Shown: piece after piece, positions 32,708-41,665 of the stretch
Layout of the letters: every line of letters begins with the position of its first letter
How positions within the stretch are numbered: the stretch's first letter is position 1
From: Prauserella salsuginis
Lineage (GTDB): Bacteria; Actinomycetota; Actinomycetes; Mycobacteriales; Pseudonocardiaceae
NCBI RefSeq assembly: GCF_024648885.1
Contig: NZ_JANBBF010000010.1
Span: forward strand, 372,001-436,000
Direction of reading: 5' to 3'
Length of the DNA stretch: 64,000 nucleotides
The notes under the pieces: generated by a model
The model's database searches: none
What the model was told of the DNA's origin: nothing
Seen by the model: the letters and a program-made list of their open reading frames with translations, nothing else
Position numbers and translations under genes: made by a program

Positions 32708-35432
32708 CGGTGTCCTCCTCGCGCCGGAACGGGACGACGATCTCCGGGGCCGACAGTGTCGTCCGGTCGAAGAACAGGGCTCGGTCGGGCCGGGGCGACC
32801 AGTGCACGACCTGTCCTGCCGCCAGGGTCGACAGCTCGTTGCCCTGCACGTCCAACGCGGCCCACGCGCCGATGTCGTCGGTGCCGCCGAAGCCGAGCGT
32901 GTCCTTGAGCCGCGCCACGCTGCGCCACCAGCCGAGCACGTGCACCCCGCGCGCAGGGCCGTGCTTGAGCAGCGCCCGCAGGTGGTCGAGGCCGCTGGAC
33001 TTGCCGGGTTCCTTCGCCTCCAACGTGGGAAGTGCCGCGTCGACGCCGTAGGCCACGACGATCCGCCGCGCCGCCGACTGCTGCTCGGCCCACGCCGACA
33101 CGAGGTCGGTGAGCGTGTCGGTGGTGACGACCTCGGCCTTGTGCCCGTCGACCGACAGCTCCTCGGCCAGTGCCGTCACCGCTGGGGTGCACTGCTCGAC
33201 CAGGCATGCCAGCGCGAACTCCACGTCGCCCGGCGCGCACTGCCGCGCCACGGAACGCACCGCGGAATCCAGAATGGAGACCGCGTCGCGTTGGCCGGTG
33301 CCGAGTACGGCCAGGTTGCGTCCCGGCGCGGCCGACAGCTCGACGGCGTGCGCCGTATCGGCGACGTCGATCGACTGCCCTACGATCGCCTGTGGACGGT
33401 CCGAACGCGACAGTGCCGTGTAGGCCGACGACTCGGTCAGCACGGGTGCGTGGGCGCCGTCGAACAGTCGCGGCACGCTAGTCGAGCCGTAGCGTTGCCA
33501 CAGCTCGCGTTGCAGCGCCGGGAACACGCCACCCGAGCTCGCGTCGGGGACGTGGGCCAGGCTGTTGCCGTGCCCGATGCCGGATTCGTGGTTGACCACC
33601 GCGTGCCAGCGCGGCGCGGCCACCGCCGCCTGGTTGGCCTCCGCGAGTACCCGCCTGGCCTTCGGCATCGCGATCCGCAGCGTGCACTGCTCGAACACGG
33701 CGGGCTTGCCCCAGAACGCCTCGATGCCCGCGATGTCCTGGCTGGCCAGGATCAGGTGGATGCCCTGCGAGCGGCCGCGGCGAGCGACGTCCTCGAGCAG
33801 CGACGTCGCCAGCGCCGTCACCGAATCGCGTTCACCGAACAGGTACTGGAACTCGTCGACGACGGCCACGATGCGCGGCCAGTGCCCGCCCGGATCCTGC
33901 TGCCGCAGTTCGGACAGGGTCGTGACCTCGTGCTGCTTGGCCGCGGCCGAACGGCGGCGCAGCTCGTCGGTGAGGAACCGCAGCAACGCCAGGCCGAACT
34001 CGCGGTCGGTGTTGACGTTCACCCCGACCAGCCGCGCGTGCGGCAGCCAGCTCTCCTCCTTGCGGCCCGGCGCCAGCCCCGCGAAGGACACGCCCTCCTT
34101 GAAGTCCAGCAGGTACAACGACAGCTCGTCCGGCGAGTACCGCGCGCACAGCGAACCCAGCAGCGCGTACAGGAAGTTCGTCTTGCCGGAACCGCTCGGG
34201 CCGCCGATCAGCGCGTGCGGCGTCGCGTCGCCGATCACGACGTCGACCGGTTCGCCCTCGTGGAAGCCCACCGGGGCGCGGAGCTCGACCGCCGACGACT
34301 CGGTGCCGAACTCGGTGGGCAGCAGGTCCTCGAACGTGCGCGGACCGCCCTGCTTGGCGACGAGCGCCTCGGCGAGTCTGCTTGCGGCGGCCGTCACCTG
34401 GCTAGCGGGCAGCGGCGGGTCGAGCCGGACGGCGAGGTCGGCGCCCGTCATGCTCGTCACCGCGGTGCGATCGGCCGTAACATGGACGTTCTCCACGGCG
34501 CCGTCGAGCATCGTCGGCACGTCCACGAGGATCAGCGCCATGCCGGCTTCGAGCGCCCCGCTGGCGACGCGCTTGATGTCGCGGATCTGCTCCGGCTGCA
34601 GGTCCTCGCCGTTGCCGTAGAGCACGCCGATCCGCCACGGTTCGAGGCGTTTGCCCGTCGCGGCCCGCATGGCCCGCAGCGACACGTGTCCCGCCTGCAT
34701 CGCGACGCCGTGGATGCGGCGGATGTGCCCGGCGAAGTCGTCGAGCAGGTCGGCCAGGCGTGTCGGGTCGTGGACCGTGACGGCGCTCGTGCGGGTGAGC
34801 GCGTAGAAGTTCGGCAGCACGCCGGTGAGCTGGCCGATGTCCCACAGGTGGATCTTGACGGCGCCCGGTTCGAACGTCGACAGCACGCGCATCAGCAGCG
34901 ATTCGACGAGCGCGTCGACGGTGGGCCGGGTGTTCGGCGCCGATGTGATCGACAGGTGGGAGGCGTCGAGCAGTGGCACCGCGACGTCGAACGTCTGCCT
35001 GCCGCCGATGTCCACTGTGGAATCGCCGATCCGCCACAGCTCCGGGGAGGACAGGCCGGGATCGGTGCCGACGCGGCCCAACCATTCGCCGGGCGGCGCT
35101 CCCGCGGGCCCTGGCGCGGCGCCGGCGACGAGCTCTCGTAACCGGCGGGGGCCGTCGGCCCATTCGGCGTAGAACCGGTCGCGGACCGTCGCGAGCCGCT
35201 CCACGACACCTGCCATCGCCGGCGTCGTCATGCGCGCGGCGAGTTCCGGATCGGCGGCGGCACGCTCCAGCCCGGTGCGCACGACCTCCTGTTCGAGCCT
35301 GCGCTGGGCGAGGTCGTGCTCCGCGGCCGCCCGCGCGTTGCGGGCGGCCCCGAGCGCGAGGCCGATCTGGTGGCGGAGCTGGTCGAGAGCGGTGACGACC
35401 CGAGCGCGCTGCTCGCCCTTCTTCCTGCCCAT
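32700..35432 (-). CDS. FtsK/SpoIIIE (EccC-like) ATPase of an orphan type VII-like module
   Basis: The 910-residue protein lacks obvious membrane helices. An N-terminal coiled coil (residues 1-110) is followed by an FHA-less accessory region and a central RecA-like ATPase with Walker A GGPSGSGKTNFLY (about residue 420) and Walker B RIVAVVDEFQYLFG (about residue 520), then ILASQDIAGIEAFWGKP. The C-terminal third contains a degenerate second P-loop (LAVLGTGQRDAVSIL). One active and one degenerate module is typical of EccC proteins. It starts 7 bp after a small helical protein gene. Confidence 0.85.
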   Translation of the reverse strand: MGRKKGEQRARVVTALDQLRHQIGLALGAARNARAAAEHDLAQRRLEQEVVRTGLERAAADPELAARMTTPAMAGVVERLATVRDRFYAEWADGPRRLRELVAGAAPGPAGAPPGEWLGRVGTDPGLSSPELWRIGDSTVDIGGRQTFDVAVPLLDASHLSITSAPNTRPTVDALVESLLMRVLSTFEPGAVKIHLWDIGQLTGVLPNFYALTRTSAVTVHDPTRLADLLDDFAGHIRRIHGVAMQAGHVSLRAMRAATGKRLEPWRIGVLYGNGEDLQPEQIRDIKRVASGALEAGMALILVDVPTMLDGAVENVHVTADRTAVTSMTGADLAVRLDPPLPASQVTAAASRLAEALVAKQGGPRTFEDLLPTEFGTESSAVELRAPVGFHEGEPVDVVIGDATPHALIGGPSGSGKTNFLYALLGSLCARYSPDELSLYLLDFKEGVSFAGLAPGRKEESWLPHARLVGVNVNTDREFGLALLRFLTDELRRRSAAAKQHEVTTLSELRQQDPGGHWPRIVAVVDEFQYLFGERDSVTALATSLLEDVARRGRSQGIHLILASQDIAGIEAFWGKPAVFEQCTLRIAMPKARRVLAEANQAAVAAPRWHAVVNHESGIGHGNSLAHVPDASSGGVFPALQRELWQRYGSTSVPRLFDGAHAPVLTESSAYTALSRSDRPQAIVGQSIDVADTAHAVELSAAPGRNLAVLGTGQRDAVSILDSAVRSVARQCAPGDVEFALACLVEQCTPAVTALAEELSVDGHKAEVVTTDTLTDLVSAWAEQQSAARRIVVAYGVDAALPTLEAKEPGKSSGLDHLRALLKHGPARGVHVLGWWRSVARLKDTLGFGGTDDIGAWAALDVQGNELSTLAAGQVVHWSPRPDRALFFDRTTLSAPEIVVPFRREEDTDD

Positions 35433-35439
35433 TCGCCTG

Positions 35440-35703
35440 CTACAACCTTGCTTCGTACTGGTTCAGGGCCGACTCGACGTTGCCGAGCTGGGCGAGGTGC
35501 TCGTCCAGCTGGTCGAACGCGCGTGCCAGCGGCGGCGGTAGCCACGGCTGGCCCGAGGTGTCCGCGCCGGTACCGCTCTGGACGCTGAGCAGTGCATGCC
35601 GATACTCCTCGAGCAGTTCCCTGGCGTGGGCGGCCTGCGCGGCGGTGTCGGTGACGCCGGACCGGACGACGCCCAGCGAGGCGCGGAGCTCGTGTAGTGA
35701 CAT
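35440..35703 (-). CDS. Small helical protein, WXG100-like partner (no WXG motif)
   Basis: The 87-residue all-helical protein (LHELRASLGVVRSGVTDTAAQAAHARELLEEYRHAL, then AFDQLDEHLAQLGNVESALNQYEARL) has the size and helix-turn-helix hairpin expected for an ESX-type substrate or chaperone, with a Gly/Pro turn in the middle, but no W-x-G. It is followed after 7 bp by the FtsK/EccC-like gene. Confidence 0.75.
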   Translation of the reverse strand: MSLHELRASLGVVRSGVTDTAAQAAHARELLEEYRHALLSVQSGTGADTSGQPWLPPPLARAFDQLDEHLAQLGNVESALNQYEARL

Positions 35704-35727
35704 CGCGTGCTGCGGGTACGGCGCCGC

Positions 35728-35988
35728 TCAGAGGCGGGCCGCGTAGCCCTCGGTCGAGGAGATGCACGCCTGGATGGTGCTCTGCGTGCCCGTGATGCCC
35801 TGAATCGCCTCGGCCATGAGTCCGTGTGCCTGGCTGACGTCCTCCTGTGCGCTGCCCTCGGTCGCCATCGCGAGGGTCTGCTGCGCTTCCTCGAGGGTCT
35901 GCGCGGCCTGTTGAAGTGCGGCGATGCTGGCGGAAGCCTTCTCGTTCGCGGCGGCGATCCCCGCGCGGATCTCTTCCACTCCGGCCAT
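35728..35988 (-). CDS. Small helical protein, WXG100-like (no WXG motif)
   Basis: The 86-residue product is helical and Ala/Gln-rich (GVEEIRAGIAAANEKASASIAALQQAAQTLEEAQQTLAMATEGS, then QGITGTQSTIQACISSTEGYAARL). It is the first gene of the four-gene type VII-like module and has a good ribosome site (GGAG, 9 bases before ATG). Like its neighbour it lacks the WXG turn, so its relation to ESX substrates is by size, fold and context. Confidence 0.78.
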   Translation of the reverse strand: MAGVEEIRAGIAAANEKASASIAALQQAAQTLEEAQQTLAMATEGSAQEDVSQAHGLMAEAIQGITGTQSTIQACISSTEGYAARL

Positions 35989-36166
35989 GGGGCGGGCTCC
36001 TAGGACATGTTCGGTGCGTGTCGCTCACCAACTTAGCGTGACCACGGCTCGGCAGGGGTGTGGAGGTCGGTCGAATCCGATGACACTGCGTGTTCATCCT
36101 CGATTGCGAATCTCCTTCGGGTGGCAGAGCTGGGGCGGGGTGCCGTGCCGGGGTGTGGTCGACTCA

Positions 36167-36194
36167 TTGACGTTGTGATGAAATCGCTTAGCAT
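36167..36194 (+). promoter_or_regulatory. Sigma-70-like promoter of the flavoprotein gene
   Basis: TTGACG at 36167-36172 and TAGCAT at 36189-36194 are spaced by 16 bp in an AT-richer stretch and lie 28 bp upstream of the ATG at 36222. This is one of the few readable housekeeping-type promoters in the window. Confidence 0.55.
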
Positions 36195-36221
36195 GGTTAT
36201 CCTCGATTGAGGGGAGAACTC

Positions 36222-37826
36222 ATGGCCGAGTTCGACGTCGTGGTGCTGGGTACCGGGGCAGCGGGGCTGACCGCGGCGCTGTCGGCGGCCGATACGGGAG
36301 CGAGTGTCGGCCTGTTCGAGAAGTCGTCCCTGATCGGTGGCACGACCTGTCTGTCGAGCGGTGTCGCGTGGCTGCCGGACAATCGGTACGCGCGGGAGGC
36401 CGGCGTCGAGGATTCGCGAGCCGAGGGTGTGCGGTACCTCGAGTCCCTCTCGCGCGGCATGATCCGGCCCGGCATGGCCGAGGCGTTCGTCGACGGGAGC
36501 GGCGAGGTCACCGATTGGCTCGAAACGCGCACGCCGCTGCACCTGAGTCTCGTACCCGGCTATCCGGACTACCACCCCGAACACCCCGGCGGTAAGCCGA
36601 AGGGCGGCCGTTCGGTGGAACCGGAGCTGTTCCCGTTCGACGAGCTCGGCGCGTGGGCCGACCACATCGAGGGCCGGGTCCGCCGCATGATGGTCCGCGA
36701 GACGCCGGTGGGCGGCGGCACGGGTGTCGTCGACCCCGGCGAGGCGAACCGTCGCGAGCAGCTGCACCTCGAAGGTCTCGGCCGCGCGATGGTCGGCGCC
36801 CTGCTGAAAGGCTGTCTCGACCACGGGATCGAACCCGTCACCGGTGCGGCGGCCGTCGAGCTGATCCAGGACGGACACGCGGTGAGCGGCGCGCGGTTCG
36901 CCGACGGCTCCACGGCCACGGCCCGCCACGGCGTCGTGATCGCGACCGGCGGGTTCGAATGGGACGCCGACCTGGTGCGCGATTTTCTCCGCGGTCCGAT
37001 GTCCTATCCCGCGACGGTGCCGACCAACACCGGCGACGGCCTGCGCATGGCGATGAAGGCCGGCGCGCGCCTCGGCAACATGCGCGAGGCGTGGTGGGTG
37101 CCGGTGTGCGTGCTGCCCGGCCAGGAGAACCATGGCGAGCAGGCGGTGCACCTCGTGCTGCGGGAGCGCACGCTGCCGCGGTCGATCATGGTGAACCGCG
37201 CGGGCGAGCGGTTCACCAACGAGGCGGCCAACTACAACGCACTCGGCGGCGCGTTCCACCAGCTCGACCCGTCCGACTTCGACTACCTGGGCGACCCGTG
37301 CTGGCTGATCTTCGACGCCCGGCACGTCGAGGAGTACGGCGGCTTCACGCTCCCGCCGGGGCAGGCGCCGGACTGGGCGCTCCGCGCCGACACGATCGGC
37401 GAACTGGCGCGGAAGATCGACGTCGAACCGGCCACTTTGGGGCGAACCGTCGACCGGTTCAACGGCATGGCCGCCGACGGCGTCGACACCGACTTCGCCC
37501 GCGGCGTGAGCGCCTACGACGGATTCGTCGGCGATAAGCGGTACTACCCGGCAGCGGCCTCCACCCTCGGACCGCTCGACGAGGGGCCTTACTACGCCGT
37601 GCGACTCCACATCAGCACCCTCGGCACCAAGGGCGGTCCACAGACCGATGTGGACGGCTCTGTGTTCACTGTGGATGGAGACCCGATACCGGGGCTCTTC
37701 GCCGCGGGAAACGCCATGGCCGGGCCCACCGGAATGGTGTACGGCGGGGCGGGCGGCACGCTCGGTCCCGCGCTCGTGTTCGGATACCGCGCCGGGCGCG
37801 CGGCGGCTTCGGGAGGCAAGCGATGA
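36222..37826 (+). CDS. FAD-binding dehydrogenase, 3-ketosteroid-delta1-dehydrogenase-like
   Basis: The 534-residue flavoprotein of the fumarate-reductase/KstD family has the N-terminal dinucleotide fold (VVVLGTGAAGLTAALSAADTGASVGLFEKS), SLIGGTTCLSSGVAWLPDN near residue 38, and the C-terminal FAD motif GLFAAGNAMAGPTGMVYGGAGGTLGPALVFGYRAGR. The substrate may be a steroid or another cyclic ketone; assignment as a true KstD is not certain. It overlaps the next gene by 4 bp. Confidence 0.85.
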   Translation: MAEFDVVVLGTGAAGLTAALSAADTGASVGLFEKSSLIGGTTCLSSGVAWLPDNRYAREAGVEDSRAEGVRYLESLSRGMIRPGMAEAFVDGSGEVTDWLETRTPLHLSLVPGYPDYHPEHPGGKPKGGRSVEPELFPFDELGAWADHIEGRVRRMMVRETPVGGGTGVVDPGEANRREQLHLEGLGRAMVGALLKGCLDHGIEPVTGAAAVELIQDGHAVSGARFADGSTATARHGVVIATGGFEWDADLVRDFLRGPMSYPATVPTNTGDGLRMAMKAGARLGNMREAWWVPVCVLPGQENHGEQAVHLVLRERTLPRSIMVNRAGERFTNEAANYNALGGAFHQLDPSDFDYLGDPCWLIFDARHVEEYGGFTLPPGQAPDWALRADTIGELARKIDVEPATLGRTVDRFNGMAADGVDTDFARGVSAYDGFVGDKRYYPAAASTLGPLDEGPYYAVRLHISTLGTKGGPQTDVDGSVFTVDGDPIPGLFAAGNAMAGPTGMVYGGAGGTLGPALVFGYRAGRAAASGGKR

Positions 37827-38383
37827 CGGAAGCACTCGAGCGGCGCATCCAGCGGATCGAGGACAGGACGGCGATCCAGGACCTCGCCGTGCTCTACGGC
37901 TACATCATGGACGAGCGCGACGAAGACGGCATCCGCCGGATCTTCTGCGAGGACGGCACGTTGCGGTCGGCGGACGGGGTGTTCGCGGCCGTCGGTATCG
38001 ACGACATCGTGACCACCTATCTCGGCCGGTTCAAGGCTCTCGGCCCGACGAACCACTTCACGCACGGCCACGTCGTGCGCTTCGACGACACCGACCCCGA
38101 CATCGCCCACGGTCAGCTCGCTTCGCACGCCGAGGTCGTCCGAGACGGCAAGGCCATGGTGGTCGCACTGCGGTACCAGGACGTGTACCGCCGCACCCCG
38201 ACCGGCTGGCGGTTCGCCGACCGGCTGATGTCGTACATGTACTACACCGAGGTCACCGAGTACGCGGACGTCCTCGGCAAGGAACTGCGCGTACGCGCCT
38301 ACGGCGACGAGCGCCCCGGCGACTGGCCGGAACTGCTCACCAAGGGGCACCCGCCGGCCTGGCTGAAGGACTACCTCCCCTGA
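37823..38383 (+). CDS. SnoaL-like/NTF2-fold protein (coupled to flavoprotein)
   Basis: The 186-residue protein has the SnoaL_4 pattern: RIQRIEDRTAIQDLAVLYGYIMDERDEDGIRRIFCEDGTLR at the start and TNHFTHGHVVRFDDTDPDIAHGQLASHAEVV in the middle. Such proteins act as isomerases, dehydratases or hydrolases of cyclic substrates. It is translationally coupled to the flavoprotein gene, so both probably act on the same compound. Confidence 0.85.
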   Translation: MTEALERRIQRIEDRTAIQDLAVLYGYIMDERDEDGIRRIFCEDGTLRSADGVFAAVGIDDIVTTYLGRFKALGPTNHFTHGHVVRFDDTDPDIAHGQLASHAEVVRDGKAMVVALRYQDVYRRTPTGWRFADRLMSYMYYTEVTEYADVLGKELRVRAYGDERPGDWPELLTKGHPPAWLKDYLP

Positions 38384-38392
38384 CCTTCTCCC

Positions 38393-38495
38393 GCGTGTCC
38401 TGCGCTCAGCCACGCGTGTCCTGCGTCCGGTGCCGGTACGGGTGTTGCGGATTCCGGGGACCGTGTTGAGTTCTCGGGGGGACTGTGTTGCGTCC
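38393..38495. repeat. 21-bp repeat array, two type A then three type B units
   Basis: Type A units start at 38393 and 38414 (GCGTGTCCTGCG core), and type B units at 38442, 38463 and 38485 (GTGTTG start). The array begins 10 bp after the SnoaL-like gene stop. It lies between co-directional genes, so it is not restricted to convergent sites. The A-then-B order is the same as at 4185-4363. Confidence 0.85.
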
Positions 38496-38630
38496 GGCCG
38501 TCGTCGTCGACCGAGTGCGCGGCCGTGTCGAGGCGTCTCTCCACGGCCGGTGACCACGTGTCGCCTGCGGCGGCCGGGGTACCCATACCCGTGGCGTGCA
38601 GGTGAGGGTGCGGAGTCCGGAGGTCCGGCC

Positions 38631-39200
38631 GTGGGACGACGGCGATTCGAGGAGCTGCCCACCGGGGTGCGAAGACGGATCGTCGCCGGTGTGCTGCTGC
38701 GGACAATGCTCAGCGCAGGGCTCGTGATCACCGTCTACTACCTCCTGCCGTTGGACCGTCCGTTCGAAACCGGCCCGTGGCTGCGGTTCGGCATCGCCCT
38801 GGTGGCTTTCGGCGTGGCGGTGACCTGGCAGCTCCGCGTCATCGCGGTCTCCGACATTCCGCGGCTGAAGGCCACGCAGCTGGTCGCCGTCGGCCTTCCG
38901 TTGTTGCTCGTGCTCTTCGCCTCCGCCTACGCCGGGCTGGCGCGGACTCAGCCGGGCAGCTTCACCGAGGACCTCGGCCATACCGACGCGCTGTACTTCG
39001 CGATCACGGTGTTCGCCACGGTCGGATTCGGAGACATCGCACCGAGCACCGAGGCCGCCCGGATACTCACGATGATCCAGATGGCGGTGGGGATCGTCGT
39101 CGTGGGCGTCGCCGCGCGGGCCGTCGTCGGGGCGGTACGGGCCGCGCAGCGCCGCGTGGACGAGGAGTCACCGGCCGAGCGTGCCGACCGCACGCGGTGA
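38631..39200 (+). CDS. Two-pore-helix potassium channel family protein
   Basis: The 189-residue membrane protein has about four hydrophobic segments (residues 20-40, 47-65, 78-98 and 138-165) and a K+ selectivity-filter motif ITVFATVGFGDIAPS near residue 125. It resembles an ion-channel (Ion_trans_2) domain with an extra N-terminal helix pair. GTG 38631 is chosen from GGAGGT seven bases upstream; the frame is open further left through the repeat array but that part is Arg/Pro-rich. Confidence 0.85.
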   Translation: MGRRRFEELPTGVRRRIVAGVLLRTMLSAGLVITVYYLLPLDRPFETGPWLRFGIALVAFGVAVTWQLRVIAVSDIPRLKATQLVAVGLPLLLVLFASAYAGLARTQPGSFTEDLGHTDALYFAITVFATVGFGDIAPSTEAARILTMIQMAVGIVVVGVAARAVVGAVRAAQRRVDEESPAERADRTR

Positions 39201-39217
39201 GCGGGGCAGTGGGTGTG

Positions 39218-39954
39218 TCATCGACTTCGGACACCGTCGGCGGGTCCACTCCACCCACCACACCGAGTTGCGGCCGGGTCAGCCCGTCCCGTCCCGTGCC
39301 GCGTCGTGGCCCGAACCGTGATCGTGCGGCCGAGGAGCGTGGCGAGGCGTTCGATCGGCGCGGCCCCTCCGGTGGGGCCGCGGGCTCGTCGTACATCACC
39401 CCGCGCAGCCGTTCGGGCACGAGCGGGGCGCCGCGGCGGAGGCAGCGTTCCGCGATGGGATCGGCGATCGCGGTCGGTCTGTCCGTGGCGACGGCAAGGT
39501 CCCAGCCGTGTGTCACGGTCTCGACGGTGAACCCGCCCGCGGCCGCGGAGGCGGTGCACGGTCCCCACGGTGCGCGCACCTCGTCGTCCGGGCCCAGCAC
39601 GGCCCACGCGTCGGCGATCTCGTCCGACAGCCGCGCGTACGTCGTCGCGAGCTCGGCGTCGGGGACGTCGGTGACCGCGAACGGAACGTGCCGCGTGGAC
39701 GTGCCGAGTGCGGTGCCGAGGCCGCGATGCGCCGTGCCGATGAGGTGCGCCATCAATGTGCGGACGTCGAGTTCGGCGCAGGGCGCCGGACCGGCGAGCT
39801 GCTCGGCATCGGTGTCGGACATCAGGGAGGAGACCCAGGTGCGGGCGTCGGCGTAGTCCTGCAGGCGCTGCCGCAGATCAGGCGGGTCGGGATGCAGCTC
39901 TCGGGCGGCTGAGCGCAGGACACGCGGGGTGGCGTCGGTCGGGTGGTGGTCCAC
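39218..39954 (-). pseudogene. TIGR03086/maleylpyruvate-isomerase-family gene with a -1 frameshift
   Basis: From GTG 39954 (after GAGGAG) the product is a mycothiol-dependent-isomerase-like helical protein (DYADARTWVSSLMSD, LDVRTLMAHLIGTAHRGLGTALG, FTVETVTHGWDLAVATDRPTAIADPIAERCL, LRGVMYDEP). After the C4 run at 39364-39367 the frame continues into an Arg/Pro-rich tail as far as 39067. The expected C-terminus, EGAAPIERLATLLGR, is instead in the next frame, ending at 39218. Adding one base in that run restores it. This could be a sequencing error or a recent inactivation. Confidence 0.65.
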
Positions 39955-39983
39955 GGCGGCTCCTCCGAGGCGACGATCATGTT

Positions 39984-40046
39984 CCGGGCTCCTGGATCCA
40001 CAACCCGGGCTCCTGGATCCACAACCCGGGCCCCTGGATGCGCAAC
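39984..40046. repeat. 21-bp type B repeats (reverse orientation) upstream of the aldo/keto reductase gene
   Basis: Three exact-period units start at 39984, 40005 and 40026 (CCGGGCTCCTGGATCCACAAC twice, then a variant with CCCCTGGATGCGCAAC). Read on the minus strand they match the type B pattern at 31303 (GTTGTGGATTCCAGGGG). They lie in the divergent gap between the isomerase-family gene and the aldo/keto reductase gene. Confidence 0.85.
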
Positions 40047-40132
40047 CCGGGCCCCGGCGGCCGTGGTCGCTCACGGCTGCCGGCACGGAACGCGGTTTGT
40101 GACCCGTACCGGGCGCGGCTAGCGTCGCGACC

Positions 40133-40999
40133 ATGGATACCTACTCCCTCGGCGAGTTTCCCGTGCGTCGCATCGGTTTCGGCGCGATGCAGCTGCCCGG
40201 CCCCGGCGTGATGGGGCCACCGCGTGACCGCGACGAGGCCATCGCCGTGCTGCGCCGCGCCGTCGAACTCGGCGTCGACCACATCGACACCGCACAGTTC
40301 TACGGACCCGACGTCGCGAACGAGCTGATCCGCGAGGCGCTGCACCCGTATCCGGCCGACCTCGTGCTGGTGTCCAAGGTCGGCGCTCTCCGTGACGCAC
40401 AGGGTGGGTTCGTCCCCGCGCAGCGCCCCGGCCAGTTGCGGGCCGCCGTCGAGGAGAACCTGCGCACGCTCGGCGTCGACCGGCTCGGGGTCGTGAACCT
40501 GCGCCGGATGGACGAGCACGAACTGCCCGCCGATCAGCTGATCCCTCTCGAAGATCAGCTCGCCGAGATGGTCGGGCTGCGCGCCGAGGGCAAGATCGCG
40601 GGAATCGGCATCTCGACCGCCACGTACGCCCAGGTGCAGCAGGCCATCGAGCAGGCGGGCATCGTGTGCGTGCAGAACGCGTTCAGCCTCGTCGACAGGA
40701 AGGACGCCGAGGTACTGGACCTGTGTCACGGCGCGGGGGTCGCCTACGTGCCGTACTTCCCGCTCGGGTCGGCGTTCCCCGACATGCCGAAGGTCACCGA
40801 CAACCCCGCCGTCCAGGCGGTGGCGGAGCGCGTCGGCGCGTCGCCCGCGCAAGTCGGGCTCGCCTGGTTGCTTGCCCGCCGCGACAACGTGCTGCTGATC
40901 CCCGGCACGTCACGCGTGGCGCATCTCGAGGAGAACATGCGGATCGCCGACGTCGCCCTGAGCGAGAACGACATGGCGGAGCTCGAGCGCGCCGCGTGA
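40133..40999 (+). CDS. Aldo/keto reductase
   Basis: The 288-residue TIM-barrel oxidoreductase has the catalytic Asp/Tyr segment VDHIDTAQFYGPDVANELI (about residue 45), the Lys in VLVSKVGAL, and the NADPH-binding end (LLIPGTSRVAHLEENMRI). The usual His tetrad residue is not in its common position; the equivalent segment reads GVVNLRRMDEHEL, as in a subgroup of the family. The substrate is unknown. Confidence 0.9.
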   Translation: MDTYSLGEFPVRRIGFGAMQLPGPGVMGPPRDRDEAIAVLRRAVELGVDHIDTAQFYGPDVANELIREALHPYPADLVLVSKVGALRDAQGGFVPAQRPGQLRAAVEENLRTLGVDRLGVVNLRRMDEHELPADQLIPLEDQLAEMVGLRAEGKIAGIGISTATYAQVQQAIEQAGIVCVQNAFSLVDRKDAEVLDLCHGAGVAYVPYFPLGSAFPDMPKVTDNPAVQAVAERVGASPAQVGLAWLLARRDNVLLIPGTSRVAHLEENMRIADVALSENDMAELERAA

Positions 41000-41166
41000 C
41001 AGGCGCTGCCCCGGTGCCCGATCGCCGTGCGCCGGGGCGTGTCGGCGGCCGGCAGGGCGGAACCAGGCAGGGCCCGCTCCGGTGGCCCCGCGTGCGGTGA
41101 GACGTGCGGTTTGGCGACGCGGCGATGCGGGTACGAACCCGCAGAGCCACCGAGAAGGGAGACAGC

Positions 41167-41388
41167 GTGGCACGAACAGCGCATTACCGCGCCGCCGACA
41201 CGGACAGTGCGCCGGCTATCACGGTGCGCGACGATCGCGGCATTCCGGTGACCGAGCTCGAGCTGCAACACGACGTCGATGGCCCCAACGACATCGACGG
41301 CGAACTCCTCGCAGCCGGTTTCAACCGCAGCGCCGACTGGTCCAAGGTCGACGACGGGTGGGTCGCCCCCGTGGTTCCTGCGGATTAG
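41167..41388 (+). CDS. Small conserved protein, unknown function
   Basis: The 73-residue acidic protein starts at GTG 41167 after GAAGGGAG. The sequence (PAITVRDDRGIPVTELELQHDVDGPNDIDGELLAAGFNRSADWSKVDDGWVAPV) is compositionally normal for a real gene and is not recognised. It is the first of several small genes read in the same direction up to 42452. Confidence 0.65.
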   Translation: MARTAHYRAADTDSAPAITVRDDRGIPVTELELQHDVDGPNDIDGELLAAGFNRSADWSKVDDGWVAPVVPAD

Positions 41389-41496
41389 CAGCCGCGGCGG
41401 GTATCCCGCGAGTCCAATCGTCTCCCTGATCGGCCGGCGCCCATCGCGATGCCGGGCCGGCCGGTCGTTGCCCGGCCGGAACAGGAGGGGCCATCG

Positions 41497-41655
41497 ATGA
41501 GTGCGGACCGCGAATCCTTGAAAGCAGCACTGTCCTCAGTTGACTCCCCCGCCGACGGAGCGACGTCGGTGTCCGAGGTGGGCGTCGACCCCGATCGTCG
41601 AAGAACTCGGCGAGAACCGGGGAAGTTGACCACATCGACCTTCCACGTCCTGTGA
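41497..41655 (+). CDS. Possible 52-residue small protein
   Basis: An ATG at 41497 is preceded by a strong CAGGAGGGG site six bases away. The product (starting MSADRESLKAALSSVDSPADG) is acidic at the start and Arg/Thr-rich at the end. It stops 10 bp before the next gene, which suggests a small operon. It is short enough that chance cannot be excluded. Confidence 0.45.
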   Translation: MSADRESLKAALSSVDSPADGATSVSEVGVDPDRRRTRREPGKLTTSTFHVL

Positions 41656-41665
41656 GGTGCACCCG

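Noticed and set aside
32249..35988. Complete ESX/type VII secretion locus
   Set aside because: EccB, EccD, EccE, mycosin and PE/PPE-like genes are absent; only an ATPase and small helical proteins are present.
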